Shown one piece after another: positions 23,096 through 37,900 of a stretch of DNA of 64,000 nucleotides (position 1 is the first letter of the stretch; each line of letters begins with the position of its first letter). Location of the stretch: the NCBI RefSeq assembly GCF_000764305.2, contig NW_025945035.1:1-64000 (forward strand), written 5' to 3'. The notes beneath the pieces were generated by a model. The model saw only the letters and a list, made by a program, of their open reading frames with translations, did not search any database and had not been told where the DNA came from. Position numbers and translations under genes: made by a program. The DNA comes from Hyalella azteca (lineage: Eukaryota; Arthropoda; Malacostraca; Amphipoda; Hyalellidae).

Positions 23096-23345
23096 GGCTT
23101 CAAACCAATTCGAATATTTAATTCCTAAATGCAGCTAGTATCAAATGATACAAAGAAAATTTTTGCCCATAAATGTTAAGGTAATCAGGCTACTTGCCTG
23201 CAGCAATGCTTGTATCAAGTACGATATGTACCAAATCATAAGAGAATAAAATGTGTTACATAGGTTGTGTGGCGCAGTAAACATACACGCCAGTGAGTGT
23301 TACAGTCTACACATTCTACGCCAGTGTACATTAAATGCGTGCTTT

Positions 23346-23700
23346 AAGGTTTGGTTCACACCATACTGCAAGGCATATGGCAGTCACGGTCCGTTCCCAG
23401 CCAAGTGCATTCTTATGTCCAATCCGGTCACGGGCCGGCCTCATTTCAGATCCTTCCGTATCACGTATCGTGCCAGTCACGCAGCGTTTCCAACTGGTAT
23501 ATTTCCAGACCATAAATTTGGAGTGCTGAGATGGTGTCATGTATGAGGATCTTGGATCTGGAACGTTTGCTAAAAGCTGAATGTTGAGCTGGCAATCTGA
23601 TATACGCAGCAAAAAAAAAGTTGGCAACGTTGCCGTCACGTTCCGGTCAAAATATCTTCTGCCAGGAACGTGACTGGCTCTATGGAGTGAACCAAGCCTT
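23346..23700. mobile_element. TIR-bounded non-autonomous DNA transposon
   Basis: The left end AAGGTTTGGTTCACACCATA and the right end TATGGAGTGAACCAAGCCTT are inverted copies, and the similarity continues inward (CAGTCACG near both ends). No transposase. The superfamily is unassigned; the flanks share only a weak 8-bp similarity. Confidence 0.6.
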
Positions 23701-23704
23701 CAGT

Positions 23705-24384
23705 GTTTATTTTTTAGGTGATCATTATGGCCTGGTGACCTCTAGGAATTGTGATCTCTCAATAAGTGCTATATTAAAGGGGCAAACGAAGGAAATGCTT
23801 GCGATTTCCATCGATACATAAAATAAAAATCACACAAAAACCAAATGCAATAGATTACTTAGTGCATATGAGCGATTAAAGAATCATGCTTTAATGCCAG
23901 TCTTGCATGAGTAGCGTGAGTCGAAAGCTCCACACCAAGAGAAACCTGTGAGATTTTGTCCAAATATAGATATGCACTTTTTGCCCGTGTGCTCATCATC
24001 CTGACCCACCTTGGCCTGACACAAACACATATCGGTGCTACAGCAGCTCTTCCCTCCTGCTGTATTTGAGGAAGTGTGTCACTATTTGAACAATTTAATC
24101 CTTTCATTATTTGAGTGTTCATGCGCTCGTCTTCATACGCAACTGCTCAGAAGAAGGCATGCCGGCTGTAAAGCGATCGTCTTTGCTATTAGATGTATCA
24201 GAGATACTCTGTTCAACTTCAAAACAACATTAACGTTGAAATATCAAGAATGTTCACTAGAACAACAACGAATATGAAATTGCTGGGCAAGTGTTAATTA
24301 ACAGGAGGCCATTACGGGCTACTGAGACACGCTATCAGTCGGATGTTTACTTAACTCTTCACTATATACACTCCGTATATTGTC
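23705..24384. other. No recognised feature
   Basis: No coding frame, repeat family or RNA gene seen. Confidence 0.4.
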
Positions 24385-24560
24385 AGGTAGATACAGTGAG
24401 CTCTCCTAGCAATAAAATAGGGGAGATAAGTTCATTCCTATACAGTTGGCTCTCCTAGCAATAAAATAGGGGAGATCAGTTCATTCCTATACAGTTAGCT
24501 CTCCTAGCAATAAAATAGGAGAGATCAATTCATTGCTATACAGTGAATTCTCCTAGCAAT
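24385..24560. repeat. About 50-bp minisatellite, 3.5 copies
   Basis: The unit contains CTCTCCTAGCAATAAAATAG then GGGAGATCAGTTCATTCCTATACAGT. Confidence 0.85.
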
Positions 24561-24699
24561 AAACAGAGTTTTGTACCAACAACAGCGAACATGTATGCAT
24601 ATTTTCCAGGTATGAGAGTAGAGGTTAAGAGAGTAATTAACAGCGATAACAGAATATACACAGCGCTGTTTAGATGCACAATAGAGAAATTGCATAAAT

Positions 24700-25016
24700 G
24701 TCGTGCCGAAATAGCGGAATTACCGATTCCATGGAATCGGCAGCCCATTTGCCGAATCTTTAGAATCAGCATATCTATACTATAGGAATCTGGGGTTAGG
24801 TCAGTCAGCCAAGTTATTTTTTTTTAATATTTAAACATAAAGGAAACTGGCCGAACTTGACTTAACCTTTTCTAACTCTATCTGTCCAATTATGTACTAA
24901 CTCTAACTCTAACGTCCGATTTTCTGAATCAGCAACGAAATGCTGATTCTACAGGTTCAGCAAACTGGCTGCCTATTTCATAGAATCGGCAATTCCGTGA
25001 TTTCGGCATGACATAT
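24700..25016. mobile_element. Diverged foldback repeat (possible MITE)
   Basis: The arm at 24700-24778 (GTGCCGAAAT, ATTCCATGGAATCGGCAGCC, AGAATCAGCAT) is matched in inverse by 24915-25016 (ATGCTGATTCT, GGCTGCCTATTTCATAGAAT, ATTTCGGCATGAC). The spacer is about 135 bp. It lies about 350 bp upstream of the first receptor exon. Confidence 0.6.
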
Positions 25017-25370
25017 ATACTCTTTAGGTTAATCTAAGCCTTGACACATGCAGTCAGTTACAGGCTCTCACTGAACTGCCGAGGACACGAGACTTGCACG
25101 TGATGAGAAATTTTATCAAGTCATTTTTTATATTTATTAGTTAATAAATAAAAACTATCTCCAATAATTTTTGCCAAATTTCCAGAACAAATTATGAAGA
25201 ATATTGTGACCAAATTTGCGTTGTGTAGAGTAAGCTAAAACTTCAATATCCTGATTTATGGATGATGTTATAGACAAATGTGAGCGTAGCGTAATTAATA
25301 TTAATATTGAAACAAAACAACTTAAACAGTAGCATGAACAGTGGTGATTAATGAACTATTTAACTTGGAT

Positions 25371-25902
25371 ATGGAAAACTTCACTAATGTCCTCAGCAAC
25401 CTATCACATAACAACAACCCTGTGTACCCGACCGCTTTGCTTTCCCCAACCCCCGCTCCTGGTTTGTCACCAGACACTGAACGCAACTCTGTTCTCTCTG
25501 GCACATCACAATCATCTTCTAATCATCACAGTAACCTCGACGAGGTGTTGTCTACACTCTACGATGATGATCCCTACAACACTGCCCTCCCTGGCAATGT
25601 TACCCACAAAGACGATCACGAATACGATGACCATTACTATAGTGGGAGCTTCGACAACCTACAGTATTCCTTCAGACTGGAAGAGTTCGCGCAGAGGTCG
25701 GCCGCGATGCGTAATTCAAATATGGTGCCGTGGCAGAACTGCTTCCAAAGCTTCTGGGAGAAAGTTAAGAATGAGACGCTGGACTACAGAAATTGTCAAT
25801 ACAAGTTCGATGGCGCCTCCTGCTGGCCAGAGACAGGACCAGGGTCTCTGTCAACCATCTCTTGCTTCGCCGAGCTCAACGGAGTTCTTTATGACACCAG
25901 AC
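25371..25902 (+). CDS. Pdfr: PDFR exon 1: N-terminus and most of hormone-binding domain
   Basis: Starts at ATG 25371, the first ATG after an in-frame TGA at 25335. Residues 1-120 are Ser/Asn/Asp-rich with N-glycosylation sites (NFT, NLS, NVT) and no obvious signal peptide. From residue 120 comes the hormone receptor domain: WQNCF (C124), [19 protein letters not shown] and STISCF, with the conserved Asp and Trp. It ends at phase 1, GACACCAGAC then GTGAGT. An additional upstream exon supplying a signal peptide cannot be excluded. Confidence 0.88.
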
Positions 25903-28900
25903 GTGAGTATCGCTCCCGCAAGTCAAGCATTATTGTGTTCAGTTGTTGGTGGTCGCACGTAACGTTTGTTTGTGGGTGTCTGCTGTGTGTTTGTGTTTGT
26001 GGCTTCGAACGATGAGTGTTTTGTTGATGTGATCGTGTGTGGTGGAGTGGCGAAATATTGAGTGTGTGTGATTTGGTGACCGCAATTATTATTAATTAAT
26101 CAACTACAATAATTATGCAGCCCCAATTACAGAGCGGACAAATTACACAGCCATATTTAGATCGTATATAAGTACTTATATCATTAGTCTGCTTATATCG
26201 CAAGTTCACAAGAAACCTAAAAGCAAAGAAAACGCCAAGAAAATTCACCATATCGATATTGAAAACGTTTCGGAGTCCAGCTCCATCATCAGTTCGACTA
26301 AACTAAAAATGAATTAAATCACTTTAAAAGTCAAAATTCAAAGACAGACATAAAACCTAAACANNNNNNNNNNNNNNNNNNNNNNNNNNNNNNNNNNNNN
26401 NNNNNNNNNNNNNNNNNNNNNNNNNNNNNNNNNNNNNNNNNNNTAGGACTAAGTTGTTCATAACTAGTCCTGTTTATTTCGATATAATGTTAGGTCTTGT
26501 TTAGGTTTTATGTCTGTCTTTGAATTTTGACTTTTAAAGTGACTTTATTCATTTTTAGTTTAGTCGAACTGATGATGGAGCTGGACTCCGAAACGTTTTC
26601 AATATCGATATGGTGAATCTTCTTGGCCTTTTCTTTGCTTTTAAATTCCTTGTTACGCAGCCATGATGTAGGAAGCCATAATATCGAAGAAATTTCTTGC
26701 TTTTTTATTTAATGATATGAATTATTGCTTAGGGAAAATGTTTTCTGATTACAATATTAAATTGCACATAATTTATAGTACATACAATTAAAATGAAACT
26801 GTATATAATAGCTTTCGTACAAATTCTGAACGAAAGAACAGTTTCCTGAAGATGGCCTCATCAAGATTCCAATCAAACGGCAAACATTAATTCCAAGAAT
26901 CAGCATTGGTCTCCTTTGGCATTTTTTTGATTTGAAATTAATTGAAATATTTCATTCAAAGATGAATATAGCCGCTTCTAGTAGAACAGGAATCTTTAAA
27001 GCAAAACTTCTCGATAAGAAGTTTCAATAATAGCTAATATTATCAGTATACACCATGCATAGTGCCGAGCACAATGGCATGTAAGTTGCGTGTATATTAC
27101 GTACATGTATATTACGTACATATATACGCCATGTAATATATAACGCACGTATATATAACGTAGGTATATATAGCACAGTCATATATAATGCCGATATAAT
27201 CTCTTTATGCGAGGCCAAAACCTGGCAGAGCTCCATCTGCATTTCCAAAGGGAAATCGCGGAATTGTCATAATGTATTCAAAGACTCCTTTTGAAATGCC
27301 TCAGCATTCTGTCAAAAGACAAGACATCTCAAGGAGAGCAGCTTCTCGTTGGTGTAATTGTACAGGAATGCAGGAATAACATCTCAAGGAGAGCAGCTTC
27401 TCGTTGGTGTAATTGTACAGGAATGCAGGAATAACATCTCAAGGAGAGCAGTTACTGTTGGTTTAATTGTACAGAAACGCAAACTAAGGTCCCAGATCCT
27501 AAGTTTCTCGCGTCGGAGCTAAACTATTCTAGAGTTGAGTAGTCGAGTTCTAGAGTTTGCGCGCGTGCATGCGATTTGGACTGACACTTAACTAGATGCA
27601 ATTGAGTTCAGTAATGGACTTGAGTTTATCCAAAGCATTGTTGAAGCCAGAAACACAATGCAAAGCTTGGAGAAAAAATAACAAAATGATATTTTTGGTG
27701 GCTGTACGATTACCACTTCAGGAATTGCCTCATTCATCCTCAGGCCTCGTTAAATTAGGTTCCTTTTGTGATGGTGTACTCGAATGCTCAATAATTCATT
27801 GCATTCAATAATTCATTGCATTCAATAATTCATTGCATTCAATAATTCATTGCATTCAATAATTCATGAACTAACGTGGGAGAAACTGTTTTCTTCCAGC
27901 CCTTTTTCTTCTTACACTTTGGGGAACTCTAAGTGACATTTACGAGAATTTAGCGTTCCAAACGGTCCTTAACAGGCATTCTAACAACGCAAGGTATTTT
28001 GCTGGTGCACTAGTTTTAATTTAAAAATTTAATGTCATAGAGATAAATTTAATGTCGTAAAGATACGATGCAGGTATAGCTACGACACACGTTACCTGCA
28101 TATAGTTATAGCTACAACACACGTTACCAGTATATAGTTATAGCTACAACACACGTTACCTGCATATAGTTATAGCTACAACACACGTTACCTGCATATA
28201 GTTATAGCTACAACACACGTTACCAGTATATAGTTATAGCTACAACACACGTTACCTGCATATAGTTATAGCTACAACACACGTTACCTGCATTTATTAT
28301 AGGGCCGGAGAATTATTCTAAGTCAATCCAATCTAATGCATGATGGCTGCGTTCATTTGATTTATCTTTAAATGCGAGTTTGATATGAAACTTTTATAAT
28401 ATCTCCTTTTTTTTATTTTTTTTTATTAGGTTAGAATTTGCACGTTTCTTTCAACTTGAAATTTGGATGAAAACTTTTACATAAAATCTTGTAAATTTGC
28501 TCATAATTAACATATTATTATTATTAAATAATGTCTATTTGAAAATAATTCCTTTCAGAATCCATTACATATTAGATACTTATTGCAAGATTGTTTACGT
28601 CCCGAATATTATGGCAGGTTTTCTCTTAATTTACACATGAGCTAAGATAAGTCAAATCACATGGACAAATTGGTGATTATTATAAAAAAATATAACTCAG
28701 TACTCACTGCAGTGAGTGACAGAGAGAGCATTTTCTCGTCGACGAAAACGTGAAGTCACGGACAGACAGACAGACGGACGGACATGGCGAGCAAATTGCG
28801 CCTTTTTTCCATAAATGAGAAAATACGCTAAAAATGACTTAATGTGAGATGCGAATCTAATTACTTTTCTTGCACAGCATAAATGCATTTAAATTTTATT

Positions 28901-31900
28901 AGATATTGTAAATCCTTGCCTTTTTAAATAACTAGACTCCGACCGTCGAAATTCATGATGACGTGCGTTAAATATTTTCTTATTTCCCTTAAATATCGAA
29001 GAGAATTATCTCGAAGTTTAGCAGAAAAATTTACATGAGACATAATCTAATGCAAATCCTCCTCGGGCTTCGGGCCTGTGGCCAAGAACTTTCCAGGAAA
29101 AACTTTCGACCGCCGAGACTTTAGAATTGAGTAACAAACTTGATGTATGAAGTCTTATACAAAATGTGGTCTTGAGGCCTTCGAGCAAATGCCGGGTTGT
29201 TGCCGGTCACGAGTAGAGATTCCCGCTCTCATTTGCCATGTCAAGAAAACATAAGCCAGCATTTAATCCGATCTCACTCATTTTCTCGAGCTTATATTCA
29301 CCTGAAATTTATTTATTTACTCTGAGATAATTAAAAAGTGATTAACTTCAATAAAATAATCGGTGTCATACAAGTTCTCGAAAGTGCCTCCAACTCGAGT
29401 CTGGCCGCCATCTTTGTGGCATTTAATGTGAGGCAACTGTTGATGCGGAACCCAAAAGGTAATGTTGTGCCATCTTTAGGGCGGTCATCAGGTGCTGTTG
29501 ATGCGGACCCCAGACCGATAATATTGTACCATCTTAAGGGCGGCCATCAGGTACTGTTGATGATGAACCCAGACCGATGATGTTGTGCCATCTTAAGGGC
29601 GGTCATCAGATGCTGTTGATGCGGACCCCAGACCGATGATGTTGTACCATCTTAAGGGCGGTCATCAGGAGCTGTTGATGCGGGCTCCAGACCGGTAATG
29701 TTGTACCATCTTAAGGGCGGTCATCAGGTGCTGTTGATGCGGACTCCAGACCGGTAATGTTGTGCCATCTTAAGGGCGGTCATCAGATGCTGTTGATGCG
29801 GACCCCAGACCGATAATGTTGTGCCATCTTAAGGGCGGTCATCAGGTGCTGTTGATGCGGACTCCAGACCGGTAATGTTGTGCCATCTTAAGGGCGGTCA
29901 TCAGGTGCTATTGATGCGGACTCCAGACCGGTAATGTTGTGCCATCTTAAGGGCGGTCATCAGATGCTGTTGATGCGGGCTCCAGACCGATAATGTTGTG
30001 CCATCTTAAGGGCGGTCATCAGGTACTGTTGATGCGGACCCCAGACCGATGATTCATAGTCCAGGACTGGTCATACGAGGCTCAGCAGACGCAGGCACAG
30101 GATTGATTGGCTTTGCCTGCAGTTGCCTCGAAGTGTTCCCTCCAGTGCAGGGGTGCAGGGTTTCTGAAATTCGAAGGCCAAAGTACTTGGCACTGGGATG
30201 TCGCGGACCCCAAGCGGAAGTTGGTGTTTGATCTGGTGACGAGGCTTGGTTCTATTCGCGAGGAATAGGTTGAGATGTTGGCTTATCGTTCACCTAGTGG
30301 AACTTAATTTTGTGTCCTTATCCAAGAAGAGATTCTTGATTCATGGGCGGGTACTGCTTCATGGTCACCGCCTGGTTTTTCCAGTTGATGTCAGGCAGAT
30401 TCTGGTTGCCGCCGAGCCAGACATCGCTGTTGTCATCACCTCACTCAGAGGCTGGAGGATGTCTGTCATCTGCGGGTCGCAGTTGTCTGAAGGAGCTCGG
30501 TTAAAGAAGAGTCAAATTAACAGCGAATCTTCAATAGTTTCCGAGGAACAATTTTAACGTCAATACAAGCCAATTGATGAGTTATGTAAATTTGTTGATG
30601 AATGAAAGCCCTTAATTTTACGTTTCACTGAACTCGTTTTGTTATAACAAATTCACCTCATTTAACAAATTTTTAGGAAACCTAACCTGACCTGCAGCCA
30701 TGAAGGGTCCACAGGGGCCATACTTTCAAAATTGCTAAGTGAACGTAAGTACTTACGCTCGATTTTCTTGTCCGCGATTGGTGGATTTTGCTTAAGAGGC
30801 AGTCAATGATTGGTTCATGAACATGCGAACTCTTAACTTTTTTTGAAAGTATAGACCCAGACCCAGGTTTTCATCTGTCCGAGATAAACTCTTCCTTGTT
30901 TGAGGTTCTCCGGAACTCCGGATCTCGTCTCTGCTTCAGCCAACATTTTTAATTTCTCTCAGTTTTCACAGAAAAAAATAAATGATGGCAGAAAACAAAA
31001 TAAATTGCATATTAACGGGGCTTTCCTGCTGCATTTAATCCACGATGCAAGCGCAAAAAACCGGCGTGCAGATGGCGGCTCAAGCGTGAATTTTAATTTA
31101 GAGCAAAAATTGAATGACATGAAGCGATGAGAGGACACGTGGTATGGATGACCAAACCTGTGCGATTATTTTAATTATTATACAATCAGTGTTATGCAAT
31201 GAACTTATAGTGCGGTGTGGCTAAGATGATTTAATCTATTGCAAGTACACATTTGCCTTCACTTCTTTGTCTTCATATAATTCACAATAAATGTTTGCCT
31301 TCACATCATTCACTGCACATCTTTGTGTACATAGCTTGTCTTACATTTTTTTGCCGTTTGCTTCTCTAAATTCTTTCTTCTTATTCAGTGAAGAAATCAG
31401 TTTAGAAATTTCAATCCATTGTAAAATAATTCATCACCATAAAATATAAAGATTTTTCTCCATCAAATTCTGTTTGATATTTGCCTGCCATAAACTCAAT
31501 TACGAACGCAATAAAATTGACGCGGTGAGCTAGAAAATCCTAGCAGGAACGCAGGAAGCTCGAGCTCCACCATCGCAATATTTGCAGCTTCCACTTCGTT
31601 AACATTTTTTGTTTGCTCATTAAATGCTTCAAGTCTCCCCTCGCCTACTTATCCGGAGATGCGAGAACAAAATTACACTTGGCGGTCTTCATCTTAATCT
31701 CTTTGATATAGAACTGGTAGAATTAATGTATAGAAAACTATTTGTATAATAGTTAAGCTTGCCCTGCATCGATGGACGGGAGTTGTAAGTGAGCAGTAAA
31801 TTCGCATTTGTTCCAGTGAACAGAGCCTCACAAGATAAATCGCATGGAGAGAAACTGAAAATTTTAAATGTCTTAAACGAGAGTTGGCGTCAGTAAAAGC

Positions 31901-34900
31901 TTTCTATTTCTTATATTTTTCGCACATTATTTTTACTGCAACCACAGTTGGTGATTATTTACTTCTTGTGTTTTCCAAGTTCGGGCTAAATGAAGTATTG
32001 AAAGAAGAAGTACTCCGGCAGGCAGTCGCTGTCAAGCGAGCTAAAATATTTGTATTTTCATGCTGCCAGCACCAGAATAATGATGAGATTATTGTATTTT
32101 CATGCATTTACATGTTGGAGCAAGATATTCTACATTTTTACATATTTTGCTAACATTTACATATCTTAGCTCTAGCATGTAGGAAAGAGATGCATATTTT
32201 AGCTCAAGCATGTAGCTAAGAGACGCATATCTTAGCTCAAGCATGTACTATGAGTTGCATACTTTAGCTCAAGCATGCAGTTAGGAGATGCATATTTCAG
32301 CTCAAGCATGTAGCTAAGAGATGCATATCTTAGCTCAAGCATGTAGCTAAGAGATGCGTATCTTAGCTCAAGCATGTAGCTAAGAGATGCATATCTTAGC
32401 TCAAGCATGTAGCTAAGAGATGCATCACAGGAGCTCATAGCCACAAGAAGGCAAAATCAAGCTACGCGTTGCGCTTGGAATTGGACGCTTGGGAATGGCC
32501 TAATTGAGACGCATGGGCCACCGGGAACGGGAATTCGGTGCCTGGAATCTGAATACGAACCTTATAAGCTGAATACGGTGCCTAGAAACTGAATACGGTC
32601 CCTGAAAGCTGAATACGGTCACTGGAAGATGAATACGGTCACTGAGAGCTGAATACGGCCGCTGGAATTTGAATACGGTCCCTGGAATCTGAATTTGGCC
32701 CCTGAAATATTAATTAATACGGTGCCTGGAATCTGTGACGGGGTTCCATGTGGTTGGTCCCAGTAAATGATCCCACTACGTCTCAGACCCCAGCAAATTG
32801 TCCCACTACGTCTAAGGTCCAGCAAATTGTCCCACTACGTCTCAGGTCCCAGAAATGGTCCCACTACGTCTCAGGCTCCAGCAAATGGTCCCACTACGTC
32901 TCAGGTCCCAGCAAATGGTCCCACTACGTCTCAGGTCCCAGCAAATGGTCCCACTACGTCTCAGACCCCAGCAAATTGTCCCACTACGTCTCTGGCCCCA
33001 GCAAATTGTCCCACTACGTCTCAGGCCCCAGCAAATGGTCCCACTACGTCTCAGGTCCCAGAAATGGTCCCACTACCAGATTGTACTAGATTGTACTACG
33101 CACTACACAAGTGTAGAATTGTACCAGATTGTACTGCGCACTACACAAGTGTAGAACTGTACCAGATTGTACTGCGCACTACACAAGTGTAGAACGGTAC
33201 TAGATTGTACTACGCACTACACAAGTGTAGAATTGTAGCAGATTGTACTGCGCACTACACAAGTGTAGAACGGTACCAGATTGTGCTCAACACACACATC
33301 ATCATCATTTGGTCTCGACATCACAATGGTCTCCAGTTCTAATGGCTCTAAATATTCACTCACAATACTCTATTTTAACAATACTATAATTAAAGCCATT
33401 ATATTTTTTCCCTAGCAATGGTCGTCACCTCTCCTAGTGACAATATAGTATTTACAACACAGTACACAATAATTTGATTGGCAAAGAAAAGATACTCTTG
33501 GCGGTGAGTTCTGAGTGAAACTATACAATTTGTGTGGACATATTCATGAATGCTGCAGATGTAAACCGTCCGTATGTCAAACACGACGTAGAGTATAAAC
33601 GTAAACTGTTAATAATCAGACAGGCGAAGAACTTTTCAAAACCTTGCACTCGAGTGAGGCAAAACAAGAATTAGGCAGGTTTACGGCTTTATAAAAGAAT
33701 ACAAGGCTCATGTTTGCGACTGAAGGACATCAATAAAATTACTGAGCCTGGCCCAGCAGTGACCAGCGTTATGAAGCCACATAAATTTAGTATTTCTAAG
33801 CCTGTCGCTGCTGAAACTAAAATATTGAGAGTAGGCCTGTCACAGCTGGAGCTAAAATATTGAGACCAGGCCTGTCACGTTCGTAACTAAAATATTGTTA
33901 CTGATGCGCTGATACCGTATGTCCTCGAGCCACTTGTGTTCCTAAAGTCAACAGCTGCGCGGTGGCGGCGGCTGGGAGTCAGTCAGTGCGGCAACCAGGA
34001 CGATGAGACCAGCAGAAATATCTTCCTAGAATGGAATAGAAATGTCGGCAAGTACTGAAGAAATAGGCCCATGGCCTGTTGCCGATTCTTGAATTTTTCG
34101 TGACTTGATTCACAAGGGATCCGGCCTTTGGAACCCGATCTTTCCATAAATGACGATTGATTGAGATAGCTGCTGGACTTATTGCCTGGTCCGTAATTTG
34201 CTAGGCATTTTAAGACTGAACATATGCTCCTGCATAAACCTTCCGTTCAATTTAAATCTTCCGTTCAATTTAAATCTTCCGTCCAAATTAAACCTTCCGT
34301 CCAAATAAAACCCCTAACCTAAGAACTCGTAAGGCTCACGACAATAATTTTTATGTTCGAAATGTTCCGAGCATTGATTAGAATGAAGTTAGAACACATT
34401 TGGATAAAATAATTTGCCTTCCGAGGATAACGTCATATTTGTGAGACCAAAGCTTATGAAGACCAAGTGTCGCTGCTGAGCCAAACATATATTTTGCATT
34501 CAGCACATTAGTATACACGCACACAAGGACAACACTTTAACGCATCAGTATACACGCATACAAGCACAACACTTTAAAGCATCAGTATACACGCATACAA
34601 GCACAATACTTTAACACATCAGTATACACGCATACAAGCACAATACTTTAACACATCAGTATACACGCATACAAGCACAATACTTTAACACATCAGTATA
34701 CACGCATTCAAGCGCAATACTTTAAAGCACATCAGTATACACGCATACAAGCACAATACTTTAGCACATCAGTATACACGCACACAAGCACAATACTTTG
34801 GCACATCAGTATACACGCATACAAGCACAATATTCTAACACAGATCAAGAAGATCAGAGTTTTAAGTCAAAAAGAGTCCGAATTATTGGGGTAACTCAAA

Positions 34901-37900
34901 CAATTTATGGCCACACAAGACGCAGCATTAAAACCTTCCTGCTCTGCCCGCCGATGTTAAAGAACAGTTTGTAGTTCAGCAACTCCTGGGCATTATTTTA
35001 ATGTGTAATGTATTACATTATTTGAGCAGCAACTCCTGGGAATTGTTTTAATGTGTAATGTATTACATTAATAATTTTAGCGCATTTTCTCATTTATTGA
35101 AAAAATGACTATTGTGCTCGCCATGTCCGTCCGTTCGTCCGTCTGTCCGTCCGTGACTCCACGTTTTCGTCGACGAGAACATACGCTCTCTGTCACTCAC
35201 TGCAGTGAGTACTGAGTTATATTTTTTATCTCATGGCTTCTATTTTTTTGAGTGACAACTGTGCTCCGCGCATGTCCTGGTGGCAGATCTAATTTGTCTC
35301 AATATAAATGCACTTTAAGCTCATATCTGGGTCAACTTGACCCAAGTTTTGCCGACCAGACTGATGTACATCGGGGTCACGATAAGGACAATATTACACA
35401 CCCAATTAACTGAGTGTTGCCTGCACAATATACTTGTCATATAATAATTTAATTTCTATCATCTGTTAGTGCCAGTAAATGGTATCAGCAGCAGCGGACA
35501 GGAACGCAATATAATATTGCCGGAGCAATTACGAGCGATGGCGAGCGACGCTACGCAGGAGACGCTGCTACGCAATCATGCAATCCTTGAGGCAATTACA
35601 GAGACGTGCAATAAACGCTGCCTCGGCGACAACGATTAGTTGCGACCAGAGATGCTGTGCATATTGCGTGCTGTGTGCTGTGTGCTGTGCATATTGCGTG
35701 CTGTGTGCTGTGCATATTGCGTGCTGTGTGCTGTGCATATTGCGTGCTGTGTGCTGTGTGCTGTGTATATTGTGTGTTGTGTATAATGGATTCCTCCATG
35801 TCCATTAATTCAACTCCGCCGCGTTAATTGCTTGACTTATTAATTAGAACGCCAGCCCTTGCCTACAGGACTGAAGGATTCGTCCTACAGAAATGAAGGA
35901 TCAACTTCCTATTATATAGTTCACTGATTCCTGACTCCGTCATGTGGTGGAGGAATGACAGCAGGAATGGGCAGGAATACCTGTGCACAGGAATGCCGGA
36001 GGACTGAACAACGCGAATTAGGTGCCACGAAGCCAAGGCGGAATTGTGAGGATTGAAGGAATGTTGAAGCACGAGCTGAGGCCAACGCTGAGGCCAACGC
36101 TGGGGCCAACGCTGAGGCTAATGCTGAGGCCAACGCTGAGGCCAACGCTGAGGCCAACGCTGAGGCCAACGCTGGGGCCAACGCTGAGGCTAATGCTGAG
36201 GCCAACGCTGAGGCCAACGCTGAGGCCAACCCAACACTGAGGCTAACGCTGATGCCAACGCTGAGGCCCTGAGGCCAACGCTGAGGCCAACGCTGAGGCC
36301 AACGCTGAGGCCAACGCTGGGGCCAACGCTGAGGCTAATGCTGAGGCCAACGCTGAGGCCAACACTGAGGCCAACGCTGAGGCCAACGCTGAAGCTGAGG
36401 ATGAGGCCAACGCTGATGCCAACGCTGAGGCAACACTGAGGCCAACGCTGAGGCCAACGCCGGGGCCAACGCTGGGGCCAACGCTGAGGCCAACACTGAG
36501 GTCAACCCAACGCTGAGGCTAACGCTGATGCCAACTCTGAGGCCAACGCTGAGGGTAACGCTGATGCCAACGCTGAGGCCAACGCTGATGCCATTGCCGA
36601 GGCCAACGCTGAGGCCAACGCTGAGGCCAATGCTGAGGCCAATGATGGGGCCAATGCTGAGGCCAACGATGAGGCCAACGCTGAGGCCAACGTTGAGGCT
36701 AACGCTGAGGCCAACGCTGAGGCCAACGCTGAGGCCAACCCAACACTGAGGCTAACGCTGATGCCAACGCTGAGGCCAACGCTGATGCCAACGCTGAGGC
36801 CAACGCTGAGGCCAACGCTGAGGCCAATGCTGAGGCCAACGCTGAGGCCAATGCTGAGGCTAACGCTGATGCCAACGCTGAGGCCAACGCTGAGGCCAAC
36901 GTTGAGGCTAACGCTGAGGCTAACGCTGAGGCCAACGCTGAGGCTAACGCTGAGGCCAACGCTGAGGCTAACGCTGAGGCTAACGCTGAGGCTAACGCTG
37001 AGGCCAACGCTGANGAACAGGTTGACTAATAATCACTGAGCAGTTGTTCTCTTTAGATCACCAGCGTTGAGCCTTACCATTTAAGACGCTATTTTGCAAA
37101 TCATGAGCGCGGCGGTATTAAGTTTTTACCAAAATAAAGCATATTTAATCCAATAAATTGATCGCTTGAGCTTCCATAATTAGCCGCTAGATGACTTTTT
37201 GATTCATGCAGCTCGTGTCTTGATCAGTTCACCACAAATATAGTCCTTCAATCCCTTTCATTTTAACAATAATATCGAATAATATAATATATAATAATAA
37301 TGACGGTAAAACCCTTTGTTTTAGCATAATACTTTCCCCCTAATTTGCCTTCCCCTACACCTTTCCTACAAGATTCTTATCACCAGAAGGTAATGGCCCC
37401 AAGAAAAATCTTACTTGCTAGCCGTGAGTTCGCACCCGACGCAGCCTGATGCTCGGCGGGTCGCCGTGCAATTGATGGAGTTCCGGGACCATCAATCTGG
37501 CCGCAGTCTTCGCCTACCGCAAATTTCAAGAAAAATTCAAAGAGTTTCGGTATATCGCGGGTTCCGGTTGAGGGGTTTACTATGAATTAGGCTGCTCTGG
37601 TGGCGGCCTTTTAGGCCGTGACAAAAGATACTTTTGTGTAGGGAAATGGATAAATATTAATGTGGGGGTAATGGAGAAATTTAATGTGGGGGTAATGGGT
37701 TCTTCATTACCATTAGGGTAATGAAGAAATTTTAGCAATAAAATGCATTAAGTCGAGCAGTAAAAAGCGTGCCCTAATAAAATAAGTCGCATAAAATGGA
37801 GCAATGTACTGCAGAACACTAGAACGGCAAAATAAATATAATATAGCGTTTTAGTGGGCGCTAATGATGCAAAAATTGATGTTGTATTTGAGGAGAAAAA

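Noticed and set aside
25351..25962. Alternative +1 frame of 203 codons over receptor exon 1
   Set aside because: A shadow of the receptor frame; only the chosen frame contains the six-cysteine hormone-binding pattern that continues into exon 2.
37400..37640. Transposon with CCCTACAC-type inverted ends
   Set aside because: The inverted similarity is too short and imperfect to define ends, and no second copy was found in the window.
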